Notes: generated by a model not told the origin, from the sequence alone. DNA of 64,000 nucleotides from Syngnathus acus (GCF_901709675.1 NC_051094.1:4181001-4245000); one strand, 5' to 3'. Shown: positions 22,800-35,269, counted from the first letter of the stretch. A program made the numbers and translations.

Positions 22800-25700
22800 G
22801 TTTGCGTCTTGTCTTCTGAACGTTTTACACGTACACACTCTGTAGTTCTTGTTTCATATGGAGATGTGACTACAGAGTAAAAAGTTTCAGACTTGCAACA
22901 AACAAACAAAAAAGCGACCATGCAAGACCAACATGAAAGGTGACTTAAGTTTATGTGGAGCAGGCTTACTTAGCTTGTTGTCAGTTGTATTTATCTTGTG
23001 CCATCTTTTCATTTTTAAAGCCATTTTTTTTACTTTTAGTATAAATCTGTTATGCTAGATACGTTCCATTCTTTTTTAGTTTTTTCTTAGGTTCCTCGCG
23101 ACTGACGAAAATTCACAAACTAGTGACTATTTATTTCATAGTTTATATATATTTCATTCTTTATATATATTTTGATAACTTTTATTTTTTAAAGCTGCTA
23201 TCTTGCTCTGATGACAGCCAACTTCACACTCTCATTGGCTCACTGCCACATTACTCAACAGGTCAAACCTGACCTTTTAAAGCCCCACACATTCAACGTC
23301 ACAATACTACAGTGTAGAATGCGAGGACGACCCCAAGTGGACAAAAATAACAACGGCAATAGAAAGTGTTTAAATGAGCATGGGAAAGGTTAATAAGAAT
23401 ATGGGGAAATATATATATATAAATTACATAATAAACATATGATGAAGAGGATCGTGATCTGTCGGGTGGAGCTCTGAAACTGCAAGTCATGTGACTATTT
23501 TTGTCTCTTGGGCCTCATCCTGTGTCAGACCAAAGGGGCAAAGTGCATTCATTTTGTCGTGCTAGCACATGTTTTTAACCGCATGAATGTTGTTAGTGAG
23601 GAAGATGAGGAAGAGGATGGTGTGATAGTGCCCAAGCGCTTGCACACACAAAAACATACGCACGCACCAAGTACACACACACAGAGTTAAGTCATGTCGC
23701 TAGCAAAATTTGAGCCCACTAAGCGCTCCTTGTATGGCATCACGCAAACACCCTTTTGCCGTGTCCTGTTTCCTGCCAGGTGGCAAGAGGAACTTACTTT
23801 CTTTCAACATCGATCTTATCATCAAAAGAATGAGAAGAAAGGGAAAAAAAAGGAGGATTCCTGTGTGCTTGCTCGCCAGGGTGCGTCCAGGGTGTGTTTC
23901 ATTTGTGCACAGTGTGACTAAATGTTGAGCAACAACACACACGCGCAGACACATGCACATAACTTTACATTCATAAGCTTCGTTTTCATCACTTTCTTTA
24001 TCACCTATCGTCATTTTCATCATCTCGTAATCATCAACATGAGCATTAGCATCATCATCAACATCATCATTCTTTATCTTCATCTACATCTTCACTACCT
24101 ACCATCATCATCATCTATTCAAATCAAATGTATTTGTACCACCATTAATTACAAAGAAAAAAAAATCTGAAAAGAAGGGAAGAAGCCTCAAGAACGGACC
24201 ACAGATGGACGGATCCTCCTTCAAGGATGACCAGACCAAAAATGGATGCAGAGTTGATAACATAGTAGTACGATGCTCAGGCTAGCTATTATGTTTTGCT
24301 CACTTACTCAAAGACAAAACAACCCAACCAAACATTTTATGAATACCTGTGAGAAACTATGTCGGCAAACCTCATGATGGAGGAGGATGGAGTCTGTCTC
24401 TTCTTGTGTCGCAATCTTCTTTGTAATGTGTGGAGCACCTCAATGACATCATCAGCATTTCTGTTCATGTGGGAAGCAAGACAACAATATGTGTTGGACC
24501 AGTCGGCGTTGTGGTGTCTGTCAACTCCCTGTGACTAAAGAGACAGCGAGACATTCCCAGGAGACTTCCTGACATTCTCCACATTCCTTACGTGCTCTTC
24601 AAAGCTTCGGAATGACAAATATGCGTGTTGAAATAATACATACAAGGCGCGACACTACCGATACTTAAGTATTAGCTCATTTCGAAAGTATCTTGTGTTC
24701 GCTGGTTATTGTAATGATTGCAAGATTGATTCATTGAAGTTGTAATGTGTGTTTGTGTCCTGTTTACTAAATGATGTCTTGTGGGTTCACATATGCTAAT
24801 GTGCTAGCATGTTAGAGTCCACGACAATGTCTTGTCCTGTTACACTTTAGCAAACATAATTTGTTAAATCATGCTAATAATTATAAAGATGGGTGCTTTT
24901 TTGTGTTTTCTAGCATGGAAGTAGTTACACAAAAAAAGATGGCTACGAAGGATTTTGGGTGATGTTTTCTTATGTGATAGCATTTGTTAACATGTTAGCA
25001 TGTTTGCACAAGCACTCTTGTATGTCGTCGTCCTGCTGTGACATTTAAAGCGAAAGCAATTACACAAACAATAATTAAATGTGTTAATTGAAGCTGTAAT
25101 GCGTTTGCGCCCTTTTTTCCCCTTACATAATGTCATGTCATTTTTTTTTGCACGTCAGCATCCACTAACCTACTTCCTCCAGCTGTGACATTTACACGAA
25201 CACAATTAGGTAAAACATTTTCAAACAGGTCAGGTAACAGTCATCTGTGATCTTGTTGCCAATTTTAGTTTCCATGACCAATTTGGAATCTTTATCTTCC
25301 ATTTGAATTGTCTTTTCTTTTGGTCCACCCACCAAACTAGTTTTTGATTTTTTTTTTCCTGGTTTCAGGTGTTTGATGTATTTGATGTGTTGGTGGTGGT
25401 ACCTGGTAAATTTGTAAAAATATCACGGTGAGGCCTCCAGAAACTTGTGATGTAGTCAGGGAATCATCGGCTCCTACGCTTTCCAGGTCTCCTCTTTCAC
25501 CCTCGACCTTTCCTCACCCTCGACCTTTCCTCACCCTCACGACAGGAATGACTCACGCCCCTGGAATGATGATGAGGAGGAAGTAAGACTTGGCAAGGAA
25601 GCAATTTTAACTGAAGACATTTTTACATAAACCTGCTAGTTTCTCATGTAAATGCAACATTTTTCGATTAATCGTCTACATTTGTTGACAAATCTACAGT

Positions 25701-26840
25701 TGACGGCATTAAATATATTGTTTAATTGCGGGTGAGCCGCAAAAATATATATATTGCTTTTCAAATGACAATGTTTTTCTTAAACTTATGTTAAGTGATA
25801 TTTTCCATTAAATCACAAAAAGAATACACATAAGAGAAATTATTACGGCCGTGCCTTGAGTGAGTTTTTTTTATAAGCCATCGTTCAGATGATTTTTTTT
25901 AACAAAAAACTTGAAATACCAGCCATGTGCGGTGGCAGTGAACACAACAAGCAACAGTTTGCCAGAAAGTAAAAAGTTCTTTAAAAAAAAAAGACACCTC
26001 TAGTTGTTTACTGCCAGTCCAGGTTCAAGTTTACCGTCAAACCAAACAACGCAACAAATTACTCGGCGTGTATTTCAAACACCCATATAACTTGGCCCTT
26101 ATAAAATACGTTTAATGCTAACTAACAAAAAACACCATAGACAAGCTAATGAAGAGCTTTGGCATCACAAAATCCTATTTTTCTTAAACTAACACATGTA
26201 AATGTGATAGAGCATCAATCCAATACTTTATTTGCTCATTAAAAGTCAACAAAAGGTTAGAAAGACGTAAATTACCTTGGAGATGCAAATTGTTCAGGAA
26301 AATGTTGCATTAGGCCACACTCAACATTTTTTGCTCTTTGCTCAGAAAAAAAGTCAAAATATTTGAACACCAAAGCACAACAAAACTACAAAAGGCAATT
26401 AGATTTTTTTGTTTTGGGGGGGTTCCTTCTTTCCCACCCACTCCATCAGGAGCGCATGACTCATCACATCACCTCCCCCCCAGGGCATCCTGAAATCGGC
26501 CGCTGTATGATGAATCCATCTTTTGTTTAATGTCGCTCTCCTAAACAACCACCCAAACACTCACATCGTGCGTGTGCGAGCACTATCGCATGAGTGTTGA
26601 TAACAACCACACAAACACACGCAATGTTGTTGGCGTGACGTCATATGTTTATGTTTGCTGCTTTGGTGTGGTTTAAAACACAGCCCACAACGCAGACAAA
26701 CGTATTTGGGCAAAGGTTAATGCATTTGGCCGCAAATGTGAAATATTTCTGCATCAAATGACAATAACCCATCGCAATCTAATTTAATCTTAAAAAGTTG
26801 CAATGTGCCACAAGTCTCAGTTCTGTCCCGAAATTAATCG
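22800..26840. other. Gene-free interval
   Basis: AT-rich sequence with CATCAT-type low complexity (about 23990-24110), a two-copy CCCTCGACCTTTCCTCA duplication near 25500 and poly-T tracts. No exon with recognisable coding content was found on either strand. Confidence 0.4.
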
Positions 26841-26947
26841 TCCCAAAATACCGAATATAAGACGACCCCTATTATAAGACGACCGCCCCCTTTTTCAGTT
26901 TTATTTCAATGAAAAAAAAACTTGCCTTATATTCGGGCCAATACGGC
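26841..26947. mobile_element. Short MITE-like inverted repeat (ATATAAGACGACC type)
   Basis: The left arm contains CCGAATATAAGACGACC and the right arm, reversed, reads CCGTATTGGCCCGAATATAAGGC, enclosing about 60 bp. The arms are imperfect. It resembles the small non-autonomous DNA transposons common in fish genomes. Confidence 0.55.
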
Positions 26948-28200
26948 AATGACATTTTTCCAGTAGAGAGATGCATCGTAAAAGTTATCAAGAGCAAACA
27001 ACGGAGAGCCCAGACTGTCAAGTAAGAATGGGAAAGTATCCTCAACTCTCAAAAGATAATGTAACATAACACGCATGTATCAAAGCCAAAATAAATCTTT
27101 ACCAAAAACAATCACGTTGTTCGGTTTAAAACACAAACCCTTTTCTGTGACGCGATGTGATGTCAAAGCGTCCATCCGTCGGTTCACAATCACGCAACAC
27201 AAAGCGTTGACGCACACTCCGGAACAAGCAAAGGTCACACGCTCTTCCCAGGAACCGGCACAAGCCACATGCTCTGCAAATATAAACATGCACGCCTTCT
27301 TTTGTCACTGATTGTTCATGCCTGACATTCATACTGGTGGCAAGAACCTCAAAACAAGCGGCTAATGCTAGCAAACAAAACATTGCTGCTATCATATTTG
27401 GAAGGCGCATATTGCAACAAATGTTGGATGATATTCAATTTCTCTTAGCAGCTAATCATCATCCATCATTTGTACCACTTCCAGTCTCAGTCGCACAACC
27501 AACTCGGATTGTCATCTGCACTGTAACCGGCGTAGAAAATGTGACAATATATCAAACTGTGTGCCTCTCGTCCCTCGGCGTTGTCTTGTGACCATCCTGA
27601 AATGAAGCTGCCATGGCCTGAGACACTTGAGGCACTTGAAAGGTGACATCATCATTGTGTGACAACATCACCCCCATTCAAACGGGCCAGACACTTCTTT
27701 TAAGGCAGGACGTTACATCACACATATTGTATTTGAAGTATATTATACGCTATAATATGTGCAGTGTGTATTTTGAACTTCAAAAGTTTGTTTGAATGTG
27801 TTTACATTGTTGAGTCAGCTGAATGTCAATTCAAATGAGTGTTGCTATATTAAATCTTGTGTTCAAATATTGAAATGATTCATGCGCATGTTTTAACACG
27901 TTGCTCACAAAAGGCAACATAAGACTAGAATTTATTTTCTTTTTTTTTTTTATACAGACCAATATTCCATGCAGATGGCAGGCTGTTTTTGCCACTCATT
28001 TGCTGGAGTAGATCACAAAATGTGAAATTTTACCATTAAGGGCTGTTGCGTTAAAATGAATATTTCTTTCGAACTAGTCAATTATTTTTTTCTTACAAAA
28101 AGTCTAGAACCCATAAAATCAATTTAAAGCTTATTCAGTTAGTGTTTTCAGGATGGTTGGAAACAGTGAAAAAGCCTTACACGTTATATTTCAACATTTT
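26948..28200. other. Gene-free interval, ier3 downstream flank
   Basis: I see no coding exon, repeat family or RNA gene here that I can support. Confidence 0.4.
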
Positions 28201-28206
28201 TTTATT
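28201..28206 (-). terminator. Polyadenylation signal of ier3
   Basis: Reverse-strand AATAAA about 300 bp beyond the ier3 stop codon, just past an AU-rich element. Confidence 0.6.
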
Positions 28207-28241
28207 CCAAGTGTTGTCAATAAATAGCAAATAACATTAAT

Positions 28242-28254
28242 AATAAATAAATAG
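28242..28254 (-). promoter_or_regulatory. AU-rich element in the ier3 3' UTR
   Basis: The minus strand reads CTATTTATTTATT, overlapping ATTTA pentamers of the class that mediates rapid mRNA decay. Immediate-early transcripts such as IER3 usually carry one. Confidence 0.6.
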
Positions 28255-28507
28255 TTAAACAAGACAGAATAACAGTCAGTTATGAAGTGCAGTCAATGAC
28301 AATTTCAAGTTTTTGTTCAAAGTTCACAGTTTTTGTTCTTTCTTGGACTTGAAGGCTCCTTCAGGCCTCACACCGGCAGTCAGTCACCGGGCCGGCTCAC
28401 GGAGCAGCTTTCGGGGCGCAGCTGAGCGGGCTTGTCGCTTCCCCTCCGCTCGGTCCCTTCACGCTGGGCTTGCTTTCGCGTCGAACCACCACGAGACTCG
28501 GATTGGT

Positions 28508-28975
28508 TTAGTTCTCACCGCCCAGGCGGTGGTAGACGAGCAGGGCCACCATGTAGCTGTTGCCCGCTGGCCCGGTGGCGGTGCAGTCATCGGCCGGGGC
28601 TTGCGCCTCGCTGACGCTGGATGGAGCGGCGGCTGGAACAGCGTCGCTACCGGCGGGGAAGGTTTGGTAGTCGTCCGGGCCACGGGCGCCGCCGGTCGGC
28701 GTGTCAGCGCAGGGCTCCTCGGTGTAGATCTGCCACAGGACCACCAGGACAAGCAGAAGCAGCCAGCGTTTGGCCGCGCTCTTCTCCGGAGGCGGCAGGT
28801 GCATCCGGACCTTGGCAGGGTACATGACCCGAGTGCAGCGCTTCTTGGGCCGGGCGGGCATCGGAGAGATCGCGGCCGTCGGGATGTGCTCGAACGTGAA
28901 CACCTCCGGCTGTGTGTTGCGCCGGACCAAACTTTCGCGTCTGTAGAGAAGCATCGTGGAGCTCGTCGAGTACAT
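28508..28975 (-). CDS. ier3: Immediate early response 3 (IER3/IEX-1)
   Basis: A 155-aa single-exon frame beginning MYSTSSTMLLYRRESL. It carries the IER3 signature EVFTFEHIPTAA, then the basic RVMYPAKVRMHLPPPEKS and a hydrophobic helix RWLLLLVLVVLWQIYTEEP, matching the single-pass type II layout of IER3 (human 156 aa, EIFTF...RVLYP...QILMAEE). The family modulates ERK/PP2A signalling and apoptosis after stress. The start is the first ATG after a TATA box (29051-29057). The 3' UTR has an AU-rich element. The C-terminal third is Ala/Pro-rich and poorly conserved. A second family member lies 6 kb upstream on the same strand. The opposite-strand frame at 28313-29044 is its shadow. Confidence 0.9.
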   Translation of the reverse strand: MYSTSSTMLLYRRESLVRRNTQPEVFTFEHIPTAAISPMPARPKKRCTRVMYPAKVRMHLPPPEKSAAKRWLLLLVLVVLWQIYTEEPCADTPTGGARGPDDYQTFPAGSDAVPAAAPSSVSEAQAPADDCTATGPAGNSYMVALLVYHRLGGEN

Positions 28976-29050
28976 TTTTCCGCTTTTGATTTCTGGTTCT
29001 TTTCGCTCTCTTGGGCGGTTGTGTTTGAGAACGAGAAGTGCTAAAGTGGC

Positions 29051-29057
29051 CTTTATA
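29051..29057 (-). promoter_or_regulatory. TATA box of ier3
   Basis: Minus-strand TATAAAG about 76 bp upstream of the ier3 ATG, placing the start site roughly 45 bp before the ATG. This fits an inducible immediate-early promoter. Confidence 0.65.
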
Positions 29058-29454
29058 CTGGAGAACCAGAGTGACGTCATTAAACCACGCCCCCTGGCCT
29101 GCACATTCTTACTCAACTGATCGCAAGTAAAAATGACACATTTTTCCATTTTTGGAAAAATTCAAGTTCAGGTTAGTGGTTATTCTGTTGTCTGTACATA
29201 CAGACAGAATACAGTATATATATCTTCTCATTGCATTTGCTCAAATGTTGGTTAATTTTTTTTTTTTTTAAATCACCTTAAAATACATTGTGTGTATTAT
29301 TCACTTTTTATATTAAATACATGTAAGATATTTAGTAAATACTAGTGAATTTAGTCATGTTTCAAATGTTTGTTTCATTTATTTACTTGATAAAGTTTTT
29401 CTCCATAATGATGTTGATTATTTGAGCATTTATTATTATTGTTTTTAGAATAGA

Positions 29455-29510
29455 ACAGAATGCCTTTATTGTCATTGTACAACAGGTATACAACAAAATT
29501 GGGAGTTAGG
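29455..29510. mobile_element. SINE/LINE 3'-tail remnant
   Basis: Contains ATGCCTTTATTGTCATTGTA followed by CAACAGGTATACAACAAAAT, a tail found on many fish SINE and LINE families. Only the end is present. Confidence 0.5.
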
Positions 29511-30614
29511 GTTTTCAGGATGGAATATTTGATTGAAATATTTATCTATAAATATGTTGGATTCATGATTTTTCCCATCATTTTACAGTGCTTCATAAGA
29601 CTGAGTCAAAACCCCTATTTTAGGGACTGGGGGTGGTAGCCAGATCAAACCGGTTTGGCTCGAAAAGTGAAATCTTCAAGATTTTCTGCTGCAGTGGTCT
29701 TGCCAGCCCGTTACGACAGTCGCAATCTTTTGGCGTGAACGTGATTTCCCCTGATTTCTTCGCCATCTACCGATAATGCTGTTTGCTGGAAAGTAGGAGG
29801 TGTTTTTTTTTTTTTTTAAAGTTCGATAAGAATGAGTCGCGGGCGCTCACTATAGATTTCCAATTGAATTTTCAAAACCGTTGGCTAGGAAGTTTCTTTT
29901 TCCCCACAATAGTTCCGCCAAAGTTGCTAAAGGATACCTGACGATCATGACCAGACATGCCAGGAATGCAGCGACATCTCCTCATACCTAAATCATTAGT
30001 AAATTTTACCTCCGGTATCGCCGTGTGACATTTTTTTCATCACACCGCACACATCCATCCTACAATTAGTTGTACAACGTTAGCTCATTGCGAATCATTG
30101 TAACACGGCCGTGCAGGCATGTCTACGAGCCCATTTAATTCCGTGTAACATAGCAACAAGCCCATTGAAGAGGAAACAATCCTAACCATGTACCAGAAAT
30201 TTCTTGACGTCGGTGTTAACAGCAAGTTGAACTTCTAGCTTGTTGAGGGTCATAACACAAGCTGGGATTTTTGACGCTGGTGATTTTCCGACCTGAGCAA
30301 CATATCTTTTCTAAGGACCTGAGCAACATTTCACCAGAGGAACTTTGATGATGATGACAGAAGTGGGTGTGTAATACTGATAAACACACACAGTTCCATG
30401 TGAAGGCTGCGATGGTCATGCTTTGGTGCCGCAACGGGAAGTGGGCCGAGCTCTCCACCAGGAGCTGAGTTTCCTGTGTGTAATGATCACACCGCAAGGC
30501 CGGTCGGTGCGTGTATATACGGGAAAAAAAAAAGTTCAAGTTCAAAGGTCACGTGTGTGTTTTTGAGTAAGCTACTGTAGAGTTAAAATGAGTCCCAAGG
30601 GCGGGAAATGCAAT

Positions 30615-31030
30615 TACCGTATTTTCCGGACTATAAGGCGCACCGGACTATAAGGCGCACCTTCAATGAATGGCCCATTTTAAAATTTTGTCCTTATATA
30701 AGGCGCACCGGACTATAAGGCGCACCATTAATGCATCATGTCAGATTTTTAATCCAAATCAAATCATTCTCCATTTTATCTTTTTTATTTCAACTTCAGA
30801 CGCAACAAGTTACTTTATAATCACAAAATAATGATCCATAGTCTTTTTGATTCATGATTCATAGACTTCAGCGGGCCACTTATGATTGATTTCATGACAA
30901 AATGCTTTGGGCCAGTTTAAATTTAGGAATTTGGTCCATATATAAGGCGCACCGGACTATAAGGCGCACTGTCGGCTTTTGAGAAATTTTTAGGTTTTTA
31001 GGTGCGCCTTATAGTCCGGAAAATACGGTA
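30615..31030. mobile_element. MITE with perfect TIRs (TATAAGGCGCACC type)
   Basis: The left end TACCGTATTTTCCGGACTAT and the right end are exact reverse complements over about 30 bp, continuing into AAGGCGCACC. Outer TA on both sides would fit a TA target duplication. The subterminal GGACTATAAGGCGCAC word is repeated inside. There is no transposase, so it is non-autonomous. Confidence 0.9.
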
Positions 31031-33087
31031 GATTATTTTAGAAATCATTCAGCCCTAACAGGAAGTTTCCGTTTAGCCACAGAAAGTAGTCTTAACATTC
31101 AAATGATAAATAACGTGCCTGTTGAACACAATATGAGAAAACTTTTTGCCTCAAAACTGCTCCTTGTTCAGGAAAAAAACGATATTAGACACGAAAAAAA
31201 ACATCATTGTGTGCTTTAAAGGCTGTAATAGTCCAATTAAATGATAGCTTTGTGCTAGCTGGGGTTGAAATTGTGTGTTTACAAGAAAAACAATCAAGAT
31301 GACAGGCCATGTTTTGCGTTCAGAGGGAGTCGTGTTGTCCACTGTACATCTGTGCGGTGGGGTTTTTTCCACTCTGACTGGAAGCGAGCGGCTGTCGCAG
31401 GTCGGGAAAAAGCTGTTGTTTTAGTGTTTTACCGCATCTGCGTCCCTCGCATGACACACAACCTGGCTTGTTCCACTCATTATGTAACCCTCTTGACCTC
31501 CTCCAAGGCTGCAAATTGACTGAGTCATTAAAAAAAATAAAAAAGCTGACTGTGAGTTTTTGTCTCACCGCATGGTTGCGGCGTTTATTTGGGTCAGTAG
31601 CTGTGCGGTAACCCGTTCAAAGGCTCTTTTGATAGGCAGAGGCTTGGCCGGTTGCCATGGGAACGGCCTACGTGCCGAAACGGGCGACATCCAGGTGAAA
31701 ACACGCCAGGCCGGGTCACGTGTCTCTTGGGCGCCGGTCACGGGATGGTCACGGGATGGTCATGTGATTTGCCGTGGAGGCGGGGCCAAAACCTGAACTA
31801 CTTCCTGTTTGTGAGCAAATCCTGTTCCTCTCGACATGGTTGATGGGGTTTCCATGGCAAAAATTAAAAAATGGGAAAGAGAGTGCGCTTTATCGACTCC
31901 ATATTTTGTGTTAAGCGTTTTAGCAATCATATTCCCTTTTTTGAAAACACGCTGGAGTGTATGTACCGAAACAGTAGCGCATGCGTCCAGCATATGGAAA
32001 GCTTTTACTTTTTTGTTGAAATTAATTTATTATACGTCATGCACGGGCCAACAGACTTTTTATTTCCAGCCCAACAATCAAGTTTGCAAACTCGGTCGGT
32101 GTCAGAGGCCAAAAGCAAAGTAAAGAGCCGGGCTTTCGTGACTTATTGCATCACAGTTTCATTTACTGATCATTAGCTAGCTAAACATTCCCATCCACGT
32201 GTCTACATTGATATACTATAACTGATATCAAAAGCTTTGTAATTGTTGCCAAGAATCCCAACATGCTCAGTGTGGCGTGTTGGAGTCAGTGAAAGAGTTA
32301 AATGCAGGCTCATTCATGCTTCAGTAGTTCTTTTGTTTCTTCTTTGCCTTATTCTAATTGGTCCAGTGAGAGAGAGGCCAGTCAGAATCTCGCGCCCCCT
32401 CTCGAGTCCGTCCCCATTTCCAAGCTGGCCGTGGGCAGAACTGATGCTACACTTTCGCTCCCAGACAATAACTCACAAAGCACCAGTCATGTGTGAGGTC
32501 ACTTCCTTTCCTGGAAATTCAGCTGGACTCACTCCGACCTGCGGAAAGTCCGCGCGGCATCTGACTGGCTGTCACCACGGCCAATCATCACCGTCGTTTC
32601 CAGTGGAGAGAACCTACGCAGCAGACTGTAAATCACCAGGAATTATTTCTTGGCATGCAAGGTCTTTCGAAAATCCCTAGAGCTTTGGAAAATAGCGTTA
32701 TGTAAGTGTGTGTAGGGGGGCAGGGTGCTTATTTTGTCTGGCAGGCAGTCTAATGTTCTAGATTTGATTCTGGACCCAGCATCAAAAGTTCTAAATTTGA
32801 ATCTGGAATTGGGGATCCTTTCGGTGTGAAATTCTGCTTGTTTTGGAATGGTGCTGCAGAGTGTAACTCGGAAAGTTGGAAGAAAATGAATGAAAGGACA
32901 ACGGAGAAGTTAAGGAAACCCCGTTTGCGAGCATTGATGACATCTCAAGGTAGTTGCACCAATTGGCACTGGAACAGGAATAAAAATAACCTGACAATAA
33001 TGATGTGGGCGTGAGACTTGACAGACAATGAGTTGACTATGAATAGCCTACATTCCACCACACTGAGGAATTATAATATTTATAGCA
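31031..33087. other. Gene-free interval
   Basis: The longest frame (145 codons at 32243-32680, plus) shows no recognisable domain and no codon bias. Nothing else can be supported. Confidence 0.4.
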
Positions 33088-33397
33088 CAGGTGTCAAACC
33101 CAAGGCCCGGGGGCCAGATATGGCCCACCACATCAATTTCGGTGGCCCGTGAAGACAAATTGTGCATTAAATTTATGTCCTACAAAAATTGCAAATTGTC
33201 TTAACTTTTTAAAAAAAATAATTTTAAAATATTTGAAAAGTTTCCACTAGTCTGATTTGAAAAAAAAAATTGTCAGTTTGTTTTGTAGCTTATACTGTAT
33301 ATAATATTTATTTATTTGGGTTGACAGTCATAATGGCCCTTCGAGGGAAACTATGACGACAATGCGGCCCGCGACAAATATGAGTTTGACACCCCTG
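33088..33397. mobile_element. hAT-like non-autonomous element
   Basis: The left end CAGGTGTCAAACCCAAGGCC and the right end GAGTTTGACACCCCTG form the short TIRs of a very common teleost hAT-type MITE. Subterminal GGCCCG motifs are seen at both ends. No clear 8-bp target duplication remains. Confidence 0.8.
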
Positions 33398-34480
33398 ATT
33401 AAGAGCATTTCCCTCTACATTTGTGGGGTTTTTTTTTTTTCTAAATAAAAAACGACTGGATTGTAAAATCTAAAACAGAAAAGACAATGTAAAGTAATAT
33501 GATTTTCCGAGAGTGATATTACTATATTTACTGTACAATTCGTGCGCCGAATATTAGCCTAGCAAGTGATGTCAGGAGCTCCAGTCAGTCCGTATTTGCA
33601 TGTTTGTGAAGAAAAGCCTATTAGAGCAGCTAGTTCAGCGACCTTCTTTGGTGCTATTCAGAGGCTCTTCAAATAGAGGCAGGACTGGATGGAATTTGTT
33701 CAGTCTTTAAATAGCAACATTGCTGTTATAAGAGGGTGTGCACAATTATGCAACCATATGATCTCATGTCATAAGTCTTGCTTCATTCTTAATAAATGTT
33801 GGTACCTTCCACAGACATGCAAAACAGGTTCAGGCACTCAAGGACTCCATGCAACTTTGGTACTGCGGTTATGTCATTGGGTGATACGAGGAGGTCACTT
33901 TTGCCTCACAGCGATACCAGACGGCCTTACGTGCATGCCGGTGTGTGTGTTGCGTGTGTGTACGTGTGTGTTCCCGTAGCAGAGATGATTTCATGTCTTT
34001 TGCACACATATCTTGCTTCTTTTTCAATCCGGCTGGATTTCGTCACATCATTACATTCAAGTTCAAAAATACTTTGGTGACCTGAATTAACACCACCGCT
34101 GGCTCGAAATAAAAGGAACTTGCTCTTATACTTGGACCAAAAATGCAACCCTGGCTCCTCCTGGATTGTTTTGAAAATTCAACCCCTAAAGCCATTTTGA
34201 ATTTGTAACACGCATTTGGCAGGGAAGCGAGACAAGTGAGGGAAATCGGCGTCTTTCTAACCTCCAGAAATTTTGAAAAACCCACCCAAAAATGTCACAT
34301 TGTAAAAAAAAAAAAAAAAAGAAACACAGGAAGTCTGCCATTTTTGTTGAAAGATAGCCGAATACTATAATTTATTGCATAGACGTGTACAAACGGGATC
34401 ATGATATATTTACATATGTTACATGACAGAAATGTTTTGGAACAAGTGAAATGTCGGAGCTTGTGTTTCCTTCCACGGGG

Positions 34481-35140
34481 TCAGCTGACCAGACGGTCCA
34501 CCGGTGACTCCGAAGCGCCGGTCACTCCTCGGACCCCCCGTGGCCGCTCTGGGGTCAAATCGTGCTCGAGCGTTGTGGGCTGGTCCCCCTCACGGCTTTC
34601 AGTGTTCATCGCATCTTCAGTGAATCAACAAAGATGGCGTCAGACACCGAAGGCTAAAGCTAACAGTTAGCATTGCTAAACCTATTTATGGGAGTAGAGC
34701 ATTTTCTAGGGATGAGAACCTTTCCCTTGGCCAGAACCTTTGCTAACGTCAAGAATCCTCACTGGACTTACTTTGGGACTAGAACATTGACTCAGGACCA
34801 AAACCAAAACTTGGGACTAAAATCTAGAAACTTTCTCTCAAGAGTTGAACCTTCTCTCAAAAAGATGACCTTGCCTTTGTACTACAACCTTTTGTCAAGA
34901 CCAGAACCTTCCCTTTGAACAAGACTCGAAGCTTGTCTCACCTGGACTCGAGTCCTCACTGAAAATCTGCATGAATACCAGCGCTGCGAGGAGGCGGAGC
35001 CAGCGTAGGGCCCGGTCTGGGTCCTCCCTCGGGGTCCACCGCCTGCAGCGAGACGGTGGGTACAAGACTCGGCATCGGCGGCGCGGTGGCCGAAGTCCAG
35101 CAAGCACTGGTAGTACCGTGCAGGAGGAACAGGAAGTCAT
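34481..35140 (-). CDS. Second IER3-family gene (two exons)
   Basis: Exons 35140-34942 and 34614-34481 join with GT-AG and correct phase into 110 aa. The protein has CRVLYPPSRCRRWTPRED followed by ALRWLRLLAALVFMQIFSED, aligning with IER3's RVLYP-basic-hydrophobic helix-Q-I--E-E core and with the 28.5-kb gene's RVMYP and LWQIYTEE. It lacks the FTF box. The exon boundary just after the helix is about where the human IER3 intron lies (family recollection). The start MTSCSSCTVLPVL was chosen because a TATA-like TATTTAAG at 35182-35189 would put the start site near 35155, excluding the ATG at 35173. The role is presumably IER3-like at a membrane, but the short acidic tail is unlike IER3. It could also be a decaying paralogue. 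Confidence 0.7.
34690..34920. repeat. Degenerate CCAGAACCTTTCCCTT repeat in the ier3-like intron
   Basis: Variants of AGAACCTTTCCCTT and TGGGACTAGAAC recur every 20-30 bp and fill most of the intron between the two exons of the ier3-like gene. Confidence 0.6.
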
Positions 35141-35181
35141 GTTGATCTTCTGTTTCTTCCTTGTCACCTTCACGCCCGCTG

Positions 35182-35189
35182 CTTAAATA
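35182..35189 (-). promoter_or_regulatory. TATA-like element of the ier3-like gene
   Basis: Minus-strand TATTTAAG 42 bp upstream of the chosen ATG. It is a weak match, but correctly placed. Confidence 0.4.
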
Positions 35190-35269
35190 TGCGCCGTGTG
35201 GGTGTGGTCTGCTTGCTGGAGGCCACTGGCTCCATTTTTGGTTTTGGAGTTATTTTAAGACGCACGCAA

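Noticed and set aside
28313-29044. 243-codon plus-strand frame over ier3
   Set aside because: It is the antisense shadow of the GC-rich ier3 coding region. The minus strand has the family motifs, TATA box and AU-rich element.
32243-32680. 145-codon plus-strand frame
   Set aside because: No recognisable domain, no homologous motif, no promoter or splice context. It is within chance expectation for this GC content.
35141-35173. Upstream ATG of the ier3-like gene (MKVTRKKQKIN)
   Set aside because: With the TATA-like element at 35182-35189 this ATG would lie upstream of the transcription start.
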